Counted from the first letter of the stretch, positions 23,103 to 32,227 are shown. The stretch is 53,979 nt of DNA from Ectothiorhodospiraceae bacterium WFHF3C12 (GCA_013519935.1 JACDUA010000025.1:1-53979); one strand, 5' to 3'. Notes: a model not told the origin generated them from the letters alone. A program made the numbers and translations.

Positions 23103-24173
23103 ATGAAAAAGCTCCTGCTGTTGATCCTGCTGGCCATCCTGGCCGGCGGCGGCTATCTCATGTTCTGGCCCACGCCCCTGGACCCGGTGGCGTACAACCC
23201 ACCCGCGGCCCCGACCATGGAGGGCCGCTGGGCACCCAACACGAAACTGCGCCCGGCCCGCCGTCTCGCCGAGAACCGGCTCGCGGGCCCGGAGGATCTG
23301 GCCGTCGACTCCCGCGGCCGACTCTACACCGGCACCGACGAGGGACTCATCAGCCGCATCGGTGACGATGGCGACGTCGAGACCCTGGCCGACACCGGCG
23401 GGCGGCCCCTGGGTGTCGCGTTCGGCGCCGACGGCCGCCTGCTGGTCGCCGATGCGTGGAAGGGCCTGCTCGCCGTGGACGAGGGCGGCGACATCGAGGT
23501 ACTGAGCACCGGGGCCCGGGGAACCCCGTTCGCGTTCACGGACGACCTGGATGTGGCCGATGACGGCACGGTGTACTTTTCCGATGCCAGCGACCGCTTC
23601 CATCAACCGGAATATCTCTACGACCTGCTGGAGGCCCGGGCCCATGGCAGGCTGCTGCGGTACGAGCCGGCCACCGGCGAGACCACCGTGCTCGCCGACG
23701 ATCTCTACTTCGCCAACGGTGTTGCCGTTTCCGAGGACGAGCGCTTCGTGCTGGTCAACGAGACCTATCGCTACCGGATCCGCCGCCACTGGCTGTCCGG
23801 TCCCCGCGCGGGCGAGACCGAGGTCATCATGGATAACCTGCCGGGCTTTCCCGACAACATCGCCCGCTCGCCGCGCGGGACGTTCTGGGTAGCGTTCTTC
23901 ACGGTGCGCAACGAGCGCATGGACGCCATGCATCCGAGCCCGCTGGTGAAGGAAATGGTCAGCCGTCTGCCCAAAGCCTTCTGGCCCAAACCGGCACCCT
24001 ACGGCTTCATCGCCGAGATCGACGGCGACGGTAACGTGCTGCGAACGCTGCAGGACCCGGGGGGCGAGCGGATCGCCACGATCACCTCGGTCCTGGAACA
24101 TGACGGGACCCTCTACCTGGGCAGCCTTTACAACCGTTATATCGGCCGGCTGCCGCTGCCGGAGGCGGATTGA
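23103..24173 (+). CDS. SMP-30/strictosidine synthase-like beta-propeller protein
   Basis: 356 residues. An N-terminal signal anchor (KKLLLLILLAILAGGGYLMF) holds a periplasmic six-bladed propeller: LAGPEDLAVDSRGRLYTGTDEG, GRPLGVAFGADGRLLVADAWKGL, FTDDLDVADDGTVYFSDAS, FANGVAVSEDERFVLVNETYRYRI, NLPGFPDNIARSPRGTFWVAFF. These are the repeats of the SMP-30/gluconolactonase/APMAP group; the last block is the strictosidine-synthase conserved region. Members hydrolyse lactones or esters, but the substrate is not predictable. Its stop overlaps the start of the MFS gene (TTGA), so the two are co-translated. Confidence 0.88.
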   Translation: MKKLLLLILLAILAGGGYLMFWPTPLDPVAYNPPAAPTMEGRWAPNTKLRPARRLAENRLAGPEDLAVDSRGRLYTGTDEGLISRIGDDGDVETLADTGGRPLGVAFGADGRLLVADAWKGLLAVDEGGDIEVLSTGARGTPFAFTDDLDVADDGTVYFSDASDRFHQPEYLYDLLEARAHGRLLRYEPATGETTVLADDLYFANGVAVSEDERFVLVNETYRYRIRRHWLSGPRAGETEVIMDNLPGFPDNIARSPRGTFWVAFFTVRNERMDAMHPSPLVKEMVSRLPKAFWPKPAPYGFIAEIDGDGNVLRTLQDPGGERIATITSVLEHDGTLYLGSLYNRYIGRLPLPEAD

Positions 24174-25354
24174 ACCCGCGCATCGCCGTCATCGCGCTGG
24201 CGACCTTCGCCTTCGGCACCCAGACCTACGTGTTCTCGGGACTGCTGGCCGAGCTGGCGGCCGACCTGGGCGTCGGGGTGGGCCGGGCCGGCCAGCTCTC
24301 GTCCGTGTTCGCCGTGGTCTATGCCCTGTCCGCGCCGCTGCTGGCCGGCCTCATCGCGCCACTGGAGCGCAAGCGCATCCTCACCGGTGCCCTCGCCGCG
24401 CTGTTCCTCATCAATCTCATGGCGGCCCACATGCCGACCTTCGAGGGGCTGCTCACCACGCGGGTGCTGGCGGGCCTCGCCTCGGCACTGGTGACGCCGG
24501 TGGCCTTCGCAGCCGCCGTGGCGCTGACACCGGAACACGCACGCGGCCGGGCGCTGGCGCTGGTGATGGCGGGCATGACACTGGCGTTCGTGGTGGGCAT
24601 TCCGCTGGGTAGCGTCGTGGGCGACCTTTTCGGCTGGCGCGCCACCTTCACGTTCTCGGGTCTGCTGGCGGGCACCGCGGCCCTGGGCATCGGCCTCGTG
24701 CTGCCGCGGGTACCCAGCGGGGAGCGTTCCGGGCCGGCCACCCTGCTCATCGCCTTTCGTCCCCAGGTTCTCGGCACCCTGCTGTGTTCTCTCGTGGCCT
24801 TCTCGGCCACGTTCGCCGTGGTCGCCTTTATCGGCCCGGTGGTCAACGCGGTGACCGGCTTCACCGGCGACCGGGTCGGCGCCATGCAGCTGTGCGTGGG
24901 GGCCGGCGGCGTCATCGGCGTCTTCCTTGGAGGGTTCCTGGCCGACCGGTCGGGCTCGGGGCGCACCCTGACGGTGGCCTTCACGGTCATCGCGGTGAAC
25001 CTGGCGTTCTTCTCGCTACTAATGGGTGCGGACTGGCGGGGCACCGGAATGGCCGTAACCGCCATGGCGCTGGCTCTGTTCGTCAGCTCGGCGGCGATGT
25101 TCTCCATCGGGCCGGTTATCCAGAACCGGCTCATCAACGCCGCGCCACGTTACCCGACCGTGGTGCTGGCACTGAACGCCGCCTTCATCTTCTTCGGCCA
25201 GGGGCTGGGCGCGGCCATAGGCGGGCTGGGTATCCAGTACCTGGGCCTGGGCAGCCTCGGGCTGCTCGGAGGCACCATCGCGCTGGCCGGCGCGGGCCTC
25301 GCCGCCCTCGCCGCCGACCCCACGCCCGCAACGGCCCCGGAACGCGGGACCTGA
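24170..25354 (+). CDS. MFS transporter (AraJ/DHA1-like exporter)
   Basis: 394 residues with about twelve hydrophobic helices and a central break near residue 190. DHA1 motifs include the loop 2-3 variant APLLAGLIAPLERKRILTGALAAL and motif C in GMTLAFVVGIPLGSVVGDLFGWRATF. Likely a proton-driven exporter of small molecules. The start is a TTG at 24170 overlapping the upstream stop by four bases; no better start exists before the first helix. It converges on the MATE gene with six bases between the stops, leaving no room for a terminator. Confidence 0.88.
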   Translation: MNPRIAVIALATFAFGTQTYVFSGLLAELAADLGVGVGRAGQLSSVFAVVYALSAPLLAGLIAPLERKRILTGALAALFLINLMAAHMPTFEGLLTTRVLAGLASALVTPVAFAAAVALTPEHARGRALALVMAGMTLAFVVGIPLGSVVGDLFGWRATFTFSGLLAGTAALGIGLVLPRVPSGERSGPATLLIAFRPQVLGTLLCSLVAFSATFAVVAFIGPVVNAVTGFTGDRVGAMQLCVGAGGVIGVFLGGFLADRSGSGRTLTVAFTVIAVNLAFFSLLMGADWRGTGMAVTAMALALFVSSAAMFSIGPVIQNRLINAAPRYPTVVLALNAAFIFFGQGLGAAIGGLGIQYLGLGSLGLLGGTIALAGAGLAALAADPTPATAPERGT

Positions 25355-25360
25355 GGACGG

Positions 25361-26722
25361 CTAGGCGGTCTCCGGTGCCGCCTCCGATCGTTCCCGCTCC
25401 ATGCGTGCTTCCAGCGCCCGCAGCCCCTGGCGATACAGACCCCAGGAGAGCAGCCCGGCGGCGATATTGCCCGCCAGGGCCCCGCTGAACAGCCCGGTAA
25501 GTCCGCCGAGCTGCGAGCCAATCCAGAGCGCGGGCAGGAAGCAGACGAACAGCCTTACGATGGAGATCACCAACGCCCGCACGGGCAGCCCCAGGGCGTT
25601 GCTCACCGAGACCATGAGCATGCACACGCCAAGTCCGCCATAGCTCAGCGGCACCCGCACCAGATAGTCGCCCACGATGCCGGCCACCGTCGCATCCTGG
25701 GTCAGCAACGCCGGGATAAGCCCGGACAGGGCCAGCCACAGCAACGCGATGCCCAGCTGCCAGGCAACGACGAATCGCACCGCCAGCCGGACCAGCCGGC
25801 GGGCGGAGTCCAGATCGCCGGCGCCGAGAAAGCGCCCGATCATCGGCGGCATGGACATGGTCAGTGCCAGTACCACGACAATGGAAAAGAACTCCAGCCG
25901 CGTGCCCAGCCCCCAGGCGGCCACCGCCGAGGCGCCGAATCCGGCCACCAGCTTGGTCGCGAGGCTGGCCGAGACCGGGGGCATGAGCTGGCTCATCATC
26001 GCCGGCCCGGCGATGCCCGTGAGCTCGCGCAGGGCGGGGACGGGTGGCAGCGCGGACAGGTCGAAGGCGAGCCAGGAACGGGCCGCGACCCGCGGATAGA
26101 CGATCACGGCACCGAAGGAGAACGCCGTGAGCGTCGCCAGGGCCGCCCCCGGCAGCCCCCAGCCGAAGACAAAGATGTACAGCGGGTCCAGCACCAGATT
26201 GACCAGGCTCGTGGCCACCATCATGAGACCCGGCAGTCGCGTTTCGCCGTGGGCCCGGCAGACGCTGTAGCCGAAGTACAGCACGGCGCCGACCCATACG
26301 GCCATCAGCCACGGCACCCAGTAGCGGTCTATGAGGGGGAGCAGATCCGGCTCGGCGCCCAGGGCGGTGACGATGCCGTGGCGAAACGTCCAGATGGCCA
26401 GGCAGAGGCAGAGCATGACGCCGGCGCCGGCGATGACCACCAGCCCGCCCAGCCGCCGGGCGCGATCACTGTCGCCGGCACCCAGCACGCGCGAAATGAC
26501 GGCCGTGGTGGCGATGCCTATCCCCACCTGGGTGCCGATGATGAACTGCATCATGGGCATCGTGAAGCCCATGGCCGCCAGTGGCCGCACGCCGAGCTGA
26601 CCGATGAAGGCGCTGTCCACCAGCTGAAAGCCGAGCAGGGAGACCACCCCGAACAGCATGGGCCAGGTCATGCTGAACAGCGTCCGGCCCAGACCGTTTC
26701 TCAGGAGATCATCGGTGGTCAT
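25361..26722 (-). CDS. MATE family efflux transporter
   Basis: 453 residues, twelve helices in two homologous halves. The first half begins LGRTLFSMTWPMLFGVVSLLGFQLVDSAFIGQLGVRPLAAMGFTMPM, with FIGQLG typical of MATE proteins. The second begins LRELTGIAGPAMMSQLMPPVSASLATKLVAGFGASAVAAWGLGTRLE. Family members export drugs or metabolites using sodium or protons. The ATG at 26722 starts the usual MTTDDLLRNGLGRTLFSM; the ORF opens upstream at 26770. Adjacent exporter genes (MFS, MATE) are convergent. Confidence 0.92.
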   Translation of the reverse strand: MTTDDLLRNGLGRTLFSMTWPMLFGVVSLLGFQLVDSAFIGQLGVRPLAAMGFTMPMMQFIIGTQVGIGIATTAVISRVLGAGDSDRARRLGGLVVIAGAGVMLCLCLAIWTFRHGIVTALGAEPDLLPLIDRYWVPWLMAVWVGAVLYFGYSVCRAHGETRLPGLMMVATSLVNLVLDPLYIFVFGWGLPGAALATLTAFSFGAVIVYPRVAARSWLAFDLSALPPVPALRELTGIAGPAMMSQLMPPVSASLATKLVAGFGASAVAAWGLGTRLEFFSIVVVLALTMSMPPMIGRFLGAGDLDSARRLVRLAVRFVVAWQLGIALLWLALSGLIPALLTQDATVAGIVGDYLVRVPLSYGGLGVCMLMVSVSNALGLPVRALVISIVRLFVCFLPALWIGSQLGGLTGLFSGALAGNIAAGLLSWGLYRQGLRALEARMERERSEAAPETA

Positions 26723-26890
26723 GCGCTGGGTTATCCGCCCTCGGCCCACGAAAGGCGGCGATTGTACCATTGCGTGTCACCGAGCCCCGGACCGGTCGGC
26801 CTTGGGGATGCCGCCGGCATGAGGGAGCATTGGCGGCGAAAGGCGACGGGCAAGCGACGACAGGCGCCCAGCCATGGCAGTCGCATATTG

Positions 26891-26944
26891 GGCAGCCCCG
26901 AATTTGTCGGGGCTGCCACGACCGTGCCCCCTTCGACCGGGGGC
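26891..26944 (-). terminator. Two hairpins between the M20 amidohydrolase and MATE genes
   Basis: A perfect 11-bp stem GGCAGCCCCGA (26891-26901) / TCGGGGCTGCC (26907-26917) and a 6-bp stem GCCCCC (26926-26931) / GGGGGC (26939-26944) lie directly after the stop of the minus-strand M20 gene. No long T-tract follows; transcription end is the likely role. Confidence 0.6.
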
Positions 26945-26955
26945 TCGCGGCGGGA

Positions 26956-28305
26956 CTACTCCTGTTGCGCCTGGCGCAGATAATCCGTCGCCAGCAGCGA
27001 CAGTGCCCGTATTCCGGTTACCAGGCCCTTGTCATCCACAAAGAACTCAGGGGAATGATTGGGAGCCGCCGTCTTCATCCTGTCACCCGGCGTAACCCCC
27101 AGGAAGAAGTAGAAGCCCGGCACTTCCTGGGCATACGCGGAGAAATCCTCGGAACCGGTCACCAGGGGTGCCTCGAAGACATTGCCGCCATTGGCCAGCT
27201 TGAGCACAGGCAGCATACGCTTGACCAGTGCCGGATCGTTCACGGTCGTCGCGTAGTTCTCGATAATGGACACTTCGGTTTCAGCACCCGCCGCCGCGGC
27301 GATGTTCTCGACAGTCCGTTTCACACGCTCGTTCACACGTTTCTGGACGTCCTCGCCGAAAGTGCGAATGGTGCCCGACATCTCGACGCGCTCGGGAATG
27401 ATGTTGTGGCGGCTGCCGCCGTTTATGGTGCCGATGCTGACGACGGCAGGCGCCGAAAGCGTATTCGTCTGACGGCTCACCACCGTTTGCAGCCCGCTGA
27501 CGATCTGCGCGCTGGTCGTCACCGGATCGGTGCCGTCCCAGGGCTGGGCAGCGTGGGTCTGGCTGCCGATGACATCGATGTAGAGATCGCTGCTGCTGGC
27601 CATCGTCGGCCCGCTGCGATATGCGATAACGCCGGTGGGCGCGGCTGAAGTGACATGCAGGCCGAATATGGCGTCCACCTCCGGATCCTTCAGTGCGCCG
27701 GCTCTGATCATCTGCCGTGCTCCAAAGGGGCGCTCACCCTTGTAGACGTAGTCGCTGGGACCCTCCTCCGCCGATTGGAATATGAACTTCACCGTGCCCT
27801 CGAGCTCCCCCTGAATGCCGGCAAGGACCTCGGCCGTCGCCATTAGAATGGCAACGTGGGCGTCGTGGCCACAGGCGTGCATGACACTACGCTCTTCCCC
27901 CTGGTACATCTGCTCCACATCGGAGGCATAGGGAAGGTCGGTCGCCTCCTTCACCGGCAGTGCGTCCATGTCCGCACGCAGTGCGACTACCGGACCCGGC
28001 TTGCCACCCCGAAGCACGCCGACGACGCCGGTCGTCCCCACGCCGGTCTCCACCTCCATGCCCAGACCGCGAAGGTGATCCGCGACCAGCCCCGCCGTTC
28101 GCGTTTCCTGGTTACCCAGCTCGGGATGCTCGTGGATGTCGCGCCGCCAGCGGATCGCCCGAGATTGCACCTCCTCGGCACGCTCAAGGATGCGCTCGGC
28201 GAGCTCTCCATTCGGCGGGGACACCTCTGCCGCCCACGCGGGCAGGACGGCGACCGCGCCGACCATGGAAATTGCCAGCGCAAGACCCATCAATGCCTTT
28301 TTCAT
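26956..28305 (-). CDS. Exported M20-family amidohydrolase/aminoacylase
   Basis: 449 residues: Sec signal (KKALMGLALAISMVGAVAVLPAWA-AE) followed by an M20D metallopeptidase. Metal-site motifs are ALRADMDALPV, HACGHDAHVAILM, the FIFQSAEEGPS glutamates, a FGLHV histidine, and the C-terminal TGSEDFSAYAQEVPGFYFFLG. The insertion domain (residues ~215-330) is complete (THAAQPWDGTDPVTTSAQIVSGLQTVVSR). Enzymes of this group deacylate N-acyl amino acids or hippurate-like compounds; this one should act in the periplasm. GGAGGAGGAG precedes the ATG. The divergent AraC-type gene may regulate it. Confidence 0.92.
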   Translation of the reverse strand: MKKALMGLALAISMVGAVAVLPAWAAEVSPPNGELAERILERAEEVQSRAIRWRRDIHEHPELGNQETRTAGLVADHLRGLGMEVETGVGTTGVVGVLRGGKPGPVVALRADMDALPVKEATDLPYASDVEQMYQGEERSVMHACGHDAHVAILMATAEVLAGIQGELEGTVKFIFQSAEEGPSDYVYKGERPFGARQMIRAGALKDPEVDAIFGLHVTSAAPTGVIAYRSGPTMASSSDLYIDVIGSQTHAAQPWDGTDPVTTSAQIVSGLQTVVSRQTNTLSAPAVVSIGTINGGSRHNIIPERVEMSGTIRTFGEDVQKRVNERVKRTVENIAAAAGAETEVSIIENYATTVNDPALVKRMLPVLKLANGGNVFEAPLVTGSEDFSAYAQEVPGFYFFLGVTPGDRMKTAAPNHSPEFFVDDKGLVTGIRALSLLATDYLRQAQQE

Positions 28306-28548
28306 CGATCTCCTCCTCCAACACATCAAAAAGCCAGAACGTTACCCCGCCCGGGATGGCGCCGCAGATCCGGCGGACCCGGGCGCGGGTAACGAGCGGA
28401 TGAACCGAACGCGTCCGCAAAACTATCAGCAGCCTGATTGGCCCAAATAGAGCGAGCCGGGTAGATTGGCGCGAAATGCACTTCCCTTGCGCACAGGCAA
28501 CGGTGGAGGATGGGACCCTGTGGATCGATAGATTGCGGAACGGAGCCG

Positions 28549-29576
28549 ATGCCATCATCCGCCAGAGCCGATGAACAACCCGTGGGGAACGCGGCGACAT
28601 CTTCGCCCGAGAACTACCGGCATATCATCAGCGCCCTGGGCGCGTTTGCCCCACGGCGCGTTATGGAACGGGTCGCGGCCCGCAACGATCTGCGGACACA
28701 CCCGCGTGCGGCCGAACGCGTTCCGATGTTGAACTGCATGGGTCTGATCCACGAGATGGTACGGCACGCGGGCGACCCGCTGTTGGAACTTCGGGGCTTT
28801 CACCTGCTCCACCGGACCGGTCGGCTTCTTCCGCAGTTCCCGAGACCAGCCGGCGGCACGCCGGAGGAAATTCTTCGTCATTTGCAACGCTACCTTTGCG
28901 TCGATTCGGAGCTGGGCGATCTGTCGGTCTCCCGCCGGACGGACTCATTCCGGGTACGGCTTGACCCGCGGCCCGAGTTCGTCGACAACCGCCCCCAGAT
29001 CGAAACCCATCTCTACTCACTGATCGCGCTGCTTTCCCGCAACCCGTCGGTTCGTTGGCGGGCGGTGGATCTGAAGATCAACCCCACCGAAGCATATCGA
29101 TCCGAGTACAAGCGGCTGTACGGCTTAACCGTGCGTTTTGGGCAACAGGCGGACGCCGTGACGTTCACGATGCCGACGCCGGTCCGCCCGGTGCCGGCCC
29201 GTAGATCGACGGTTGCCGGCGTCGGGCGGCTGGAGTGCCGCCTGCGGCGCCTGCAGCCGACACTGCCGTGGACCGACTCTGCGGGCCATCTCCTACCAAT
29301 GGTTTTGCCCTTCAGCGACCCGCCCCTACAGGCATGCGCCTCGCTGCTGGCCGTAAGCCCCCGGACCCTTCAACGCCGCATTGAGGCGGAGGGCATGACG
29401 TTTCGGACGTTGCTGCATGAAACCCGCAAGAAGCTCGCCAGCCGCATGCTCGGTCACGGCTGTCCGACCACCGAGCTCGCCCATCAGCTGGGCTATAGCC
29501 ATACTGGCCAGTTTTACCGCGCGCCTTCAGGGGCTGGTTCGGGGACTCCCCGGAGCGCTTCCGCGGCGCTGGGTAA
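28549..29576 (+). pseudogene. AraC family regulator, frameshifted near the C-terminus
   Basis: The N-terminal ~200 residues match the arabinose-binding-like domain of AraC regulators such as OruR (ENYRHIISALGAFAPRRVME... VDLKINPTEAYRSEYKRLYG). The HTH region follows (LAVSPRTLQRRIEAEGMTFRTLLHETRKKLASRMLGHGCPTTELAHQLGYSHTGQFYR). At the CGCGCG tract 29518-29523 the frame shifts. Two bases fewer would restore AFRGWFGDSPERFRGAG and a TAA at 29574-29576, the normal AraC ending. As read, the protein instead runs with unrelated residues to 29661. Both HTH motifs are essentially intact, so activity may persist; a sequencing error is possible. Start ATG 28549 after CGGAG. Divergent from the M20 gene. 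Confidence 0.8.
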
Positions 29577-29738
29577 TAGCGGGGGCGCCCGTGGGAGAGA
29601 CCGCACGGTACGTTGGACATCCACCTCAAACGGCACGACCTCCCCTAAGGCGTCTGCGTGACGCTGGACGGTAGCCGCCCCGTGGAGAGCATCCAAACCG
29701 ACTGCTGGAATGGCGAATGCGCCTGCGGAGGAAAACAT

Positions 29739-30389
29739 TTGATTCGTCTGCTCATTCCCTTCCTCGCCACTGCCCTGGCCGCTGGTTGCGCGGGCCGGAC
29801 GAGCACCCCTGTACGGGTTGACCCGAACGCCTTCTCCCACGTCTACACCTGCGCGGCGGGCGATCGCTTCGCGCTGCGCCAGCAGCCTCCGGGCGACGAG
29901 GCCGTGCTGACCCTGGACGGACGCCACCACCGGCTCTCCCGGGTTCGGGCGGCCTCCGGCACGGCCTACGCCGGCGAGGGCCTGCGCTTCCATGGCAAGG
30001 CCGGCGAGGCCCGCGTGACCACAGCCGATGGCGAGCTGACCGGCTGCCGGGCACGGCCCGCCGACTCGCCCTGGCACCAGGCCGCCCTGCTCGGGATCGA
30101 CTTCCGCGGCCTCGGCCAGGAACCGGGCTGGATACTGGACATTGACCGCGAGCGCTGGATCCATCTGCGGGCGGACTATGGCGAGCGGGAGGTGTTCATG
30201 CCCGTTACCGAGCCGATACGCCATGACGGCCGCACGGTCTACCGGACGCGCACGACGGAGCACCGGCTCGAGGCGGTCATTCGCGAGCAGCCGTGCCGGG
30301 ATGTGATGAGCGGCCACGCCTTTTCCCACAGCGTCACCGTGACGCTCGACGGGGAGCGCTGGAACGGCTGCGGACGATGGCTCGATTGA
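29739..30389 (+). CDS. MliC-like/COG3650 lipoprotein
   Basis: 216 residues starting at a TTG (29739) with GGAGG at the proper distance; the first ATG-type start lies far upstream in an unlikely leader. Signal peptide IRLLIPFLATALAAGC gives lipidated Cys17. Residues ~35-110 (YTCAAGDRFALRQQ... EAVLTLDGRHHRLSRVRAASGTAYAGEGLRFHGKAGEARVTTADGELTGC) are a MliC domain, a membrane-bound inhibitor of C-type lysozyme. The second half (GIDFRGLGQEPGWILDIDRERWIHLRADYG... WNGCGRWL) matches the COG3650 lipoprotein domain. Outer-membrane or periplasmic. Confidence 0.85.
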   Translation: MIRLLIPFLATALAAGCAGRTSTPVRVDPNAFSHVYTCAAGDRFALRQQPPGDEAVLTLDGRHHRLSRVRAASGTAYAGEGLRFHGKAGEARVTTADGELTGCRARPADSPWHQAALLGIDFRGLGQEPGWILDIDRERWIHLRADYGEREVFMPVTEPIRHDGRTVYRTRTTEHRLEAVIREQPCRDVMSGHAFSHSVTVTLDGERWNGCGRWLD

Positions 30390-30486
30390 GTCCCGCTTTG
30401 CCCTCCCATGTCAGGTAAACTGTCTACTCGTTTCGTGACACGCGACAGGGAGTGCGTCCCGTCGCCTTCGGAGCCGGACCGAAACC

Positions 30487-30810
30487 ATGGCGTTGTACCG
30501 GGTCATCAGCCGCGGCGAGAACTTCCTGCTCAACCTGACCGGGGAGCCGGAGCTGCTCGGATTCCGTGCCGTGCATTACGTGAAGGCGGGATCCGACGAG
30601 GAAGCGGCGCGCACCGCCGCGATCCTGATCCGCAAGGACCGCCGGCTGCACGGTGCATTGCTCAACACGCCCCAGAACCCGAACCGGCTTGAATGCGAGT
30701 CGGTGAAACGCGTCTGGTGGCGCCGTTCCAGCCGCCACGGCCAATTCGACTTCTGGGCGATGGAGCCCGGCGACGGCGCCACGGTCCCGGGCGAAGCGAC
30801 GGACTCGTGA
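30487..30810 (+). CDS. Hypothetical protein (107 aa)
   Basis: A soluble protein beginning ALYRVISRGENFLLNLTGEPELLGFRAVHYVKAGSDEEAARTAAILIRKD. The N-terminal half looks like a beta-beta-alpha unit; the C-terminal part (KRVWWRRSSRHGQFDFWAM) is basic and aromatic. No signal peptide or known motif. It lies 27 bases before an exported hypothetical gene on the same strand, so they may be co-transcribed. No ribosome site stands out. Confidence 0.65.
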   Translation: MALYRVISRGENFLLNLTGEPELLGFRAVHYVKAGSDEEAARTAAILIRKDRRLHGALLNTPQNPNRLECESVKRVWWRRSSRHGQFDFWAMEPGDGATVPGEATDS

Positions 30811-30837
30811 ACAAACAGACAGAAGAAGGAAAATGAG

Positions 30838-31365
30838 ATGACACGATTCCTTGGCCTGGGCGCACTTTTCCTTGGCCTGTCGCTGAGCGCTGCCGCGAAC
30901 GCGGTTTCCATCGGCAACGTCGTTCCGTTCGAGCCAGCGTCGGTCACCGCACCGGAGACGCTGAACCGGGACGGGCGCATCCGGGCGATCGTTCAGGCCT
31001 TCGTCGTGCGCAGCTGGCGGGTCACCGGTATCGACCGCGAGTCAGGCCACGTGGACGCCGAGTATCCGATTCGCGTGCACGTCGCCCGCGTGAGGGCGAT
31101 GCTCGAAGACGGCCGCGTTACCTTCCACTACCGGCCCAGCAAAGAAATCGATCACGGCTGGCGGGTCAGGCGGAGAGAGACAACCCACGCCGGCCGTGAG
31201 CAGTTTCTGTCATCCGGCACCGATGTGGAGGGCTGGTACCTCGCCGATTCGCCGTCCGGCCCGAACTCGACGGAGATGGTCCATCCCAAATACCTGGAAT
31301 GGGTGCAAGAAGTCTCCCGCACGCTGGAGGGCACCTTCAGACTGGCGACACTGCCCGGAAGCTGA
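30838..31365 (+). CDS. Hypothetical exported protein (175 aa)
   Basis: Signal peptide RFLGLGALFLGLSLSAAANA, then a ~150-residue alpha/beta domain: LNRDGRIRAIVQAFVVRSWRVTGIDRESGHVDAEYPIRVHVARVRAMLEDGRVTFHYRPSKEIDHGWRVRR. The pattern (helix IVQAFVVRSWRV then strands HVDAEYPI and VTFHYRPS) resembles small periplasmic proteins annotated only as hypothetical. GAAGGAAA precedes the ATG. REP-like repeats begin 13 bases after its stop. Confidence 0.72.
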   Translation: MTRFLGLGALFLGLSLSAAANAVSIGNVVPFEPASVTAPETLNRDGRIRAIVQAFVVRSWRVTGIDRESGHVDAEYPIRVHVARVRAMLEDGRVTFHYRPSKEIDHGWRVRRRETTHAGREQFLSSGTDVEGWYLADSPSGPNSTEMVHPKYLEWVQEVSRTLEGTFRLATLPGS

Positions 31366-31377
31366 TTCGCCAGCAGC

Positions 31378-31637
31378 GTAGGTCGGCACCGACGAAGCCG
31401 ACGCCGGCCATCAGACCGCAATGTCGGATGACGAGCCCATCCGGCCCACCTGACTGTCGTTGTCGTCGCGATGCGCAAGCCTTCCGGGCAAAGGACCGCG
31501 CGGGACGTCGGCGTCGGCCTGCGGCCGACGCCGAGCTACTCCTCTGACTGGGTGTCGTAGGTCGGCACCGGCGGAGCCGGCGCCGACGCTCGGGATCCTG
31601 AATCGCCGGATGGCCAGCCCATCCGACCCGCGCGACT
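31378..31637. repeat. Cluster of REP-like repeats, family 1 (three units)
   Basis: Two direct units of about 80 bases begin GTAGGTCGGCACCG at 31378 and 31557. Each has a GC-rich hairpin (AGCCGACGCCG type) and ends in AGCCCATCCG-CC plus ACTG. Between them an inverted copy, best read on the minus strand as GTAGCTCGGCGTCGG, spans 31507-31539. A fourth copy is at 39419. The 279-base gap between the exported protein and ychJ consists almost wholly of these. Confidence 0.8.
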
Positions 31638-31644
31638 GAAGCCG

Positions 31645-32124
31645 TCACCGCGACGCACAGCAGCGCTTGTACTTCTTGCCGCTGCCGCACGGACAGGGGG
31701 CGTTCCGCGGGATCGGGGCCGGCTCCGGGTGGATGTCGCCGTCGACGTAGACCCACCAGCCGTCGATGCGGCGGAAACGGCTGGTCTCATGCAATGCCCC
31801 GGCCCGGCGCCCATCATGGAAGCGGGCCACGAACTCCACGACGCCGTGATCGTCGCCCGGCTCGCCGGCCTCGGTATGGCGAATCTCCAGCGACTCCCAT
31901 ACCGGGCCGGAAGACATCTCGAGCGCCTCCGGACAGGTCCGCGGATCCCATGTCCGGCGCAGATGGCCGGCGTCGCCCAGGACGTTGGCGGTATAGCGTG
32001 AGCGCATGAGGGCCTCCGCCGTCGGCGCAGGCGCACCGTCCAGGCAGGGCCCGCAGCAGCGGCCCAGCACGTGGCCGCTGCCGCAGGGGCACGGCTGGTT
32101 GTCTTCCCGGTCTTTCTCGATCAT
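31645..32124 (-). CDS. ychJ: YchJ family SEC-C motif protein
   Basis: 159 residues. Two SEC-C zinc motifs frame the protein: PCPCGSGHVLGRCCG at the N-terminus and PCPCGSGKKYKRCC at the C-terminus. The middle (ALMRSRYTANVLGDAGHLRRTWDP... WESLEIRHTEAGEPGDDHGVVEFVARFHDG... RRIDGWWVYVDGDI) is the NTF2-like domain of YchJ/UPF0225. Cytoplasmic; function unknown. The ATG at 32124 gives the standard N-terminus; the ORF runs on upstream to 32286. Divergent from the DUF2237 gene. Confidence 0.93.
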   Translation of the reverse strand: MIEKDREDNQPCPCGSGHVLGRCCGPCLDGAPAPTAEALMRSRYTANVLGDAGHLRRTWDPRTCPEALEMSSGPVWESLEIRHTEAGEPGDDHGVVEFVARFHDGRRAGALHETSRFRRIDGWWVYVDGDIHPEPAPIPRNAPCPCGSGKKYKRCCASR

Positions 32125-32227
32125 GGCTGCCGATTCTAACGTCGCGGCGCGGAACGGGTGCAGTGCGGGCCACCGAGCCGGTAGCATACGGGCCTTGCCA
32201 ACCCATCCGCCGAACGAGGCACCAGGC

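Noticed and set aside
21888-24101. 737-codon minus-strand ORF opposite usp and the SMP-30-like gene
   Set aside because: Same reason: a shadow of real plus-strand genes, with His/Gln/Gly-rich translation and no domain.
31378-31637. CRISPR array
   Set aside because: The repeats are palindromic, in mixed orientation and irregularly spaced, with no unique spacers; they fit REP-like elements.
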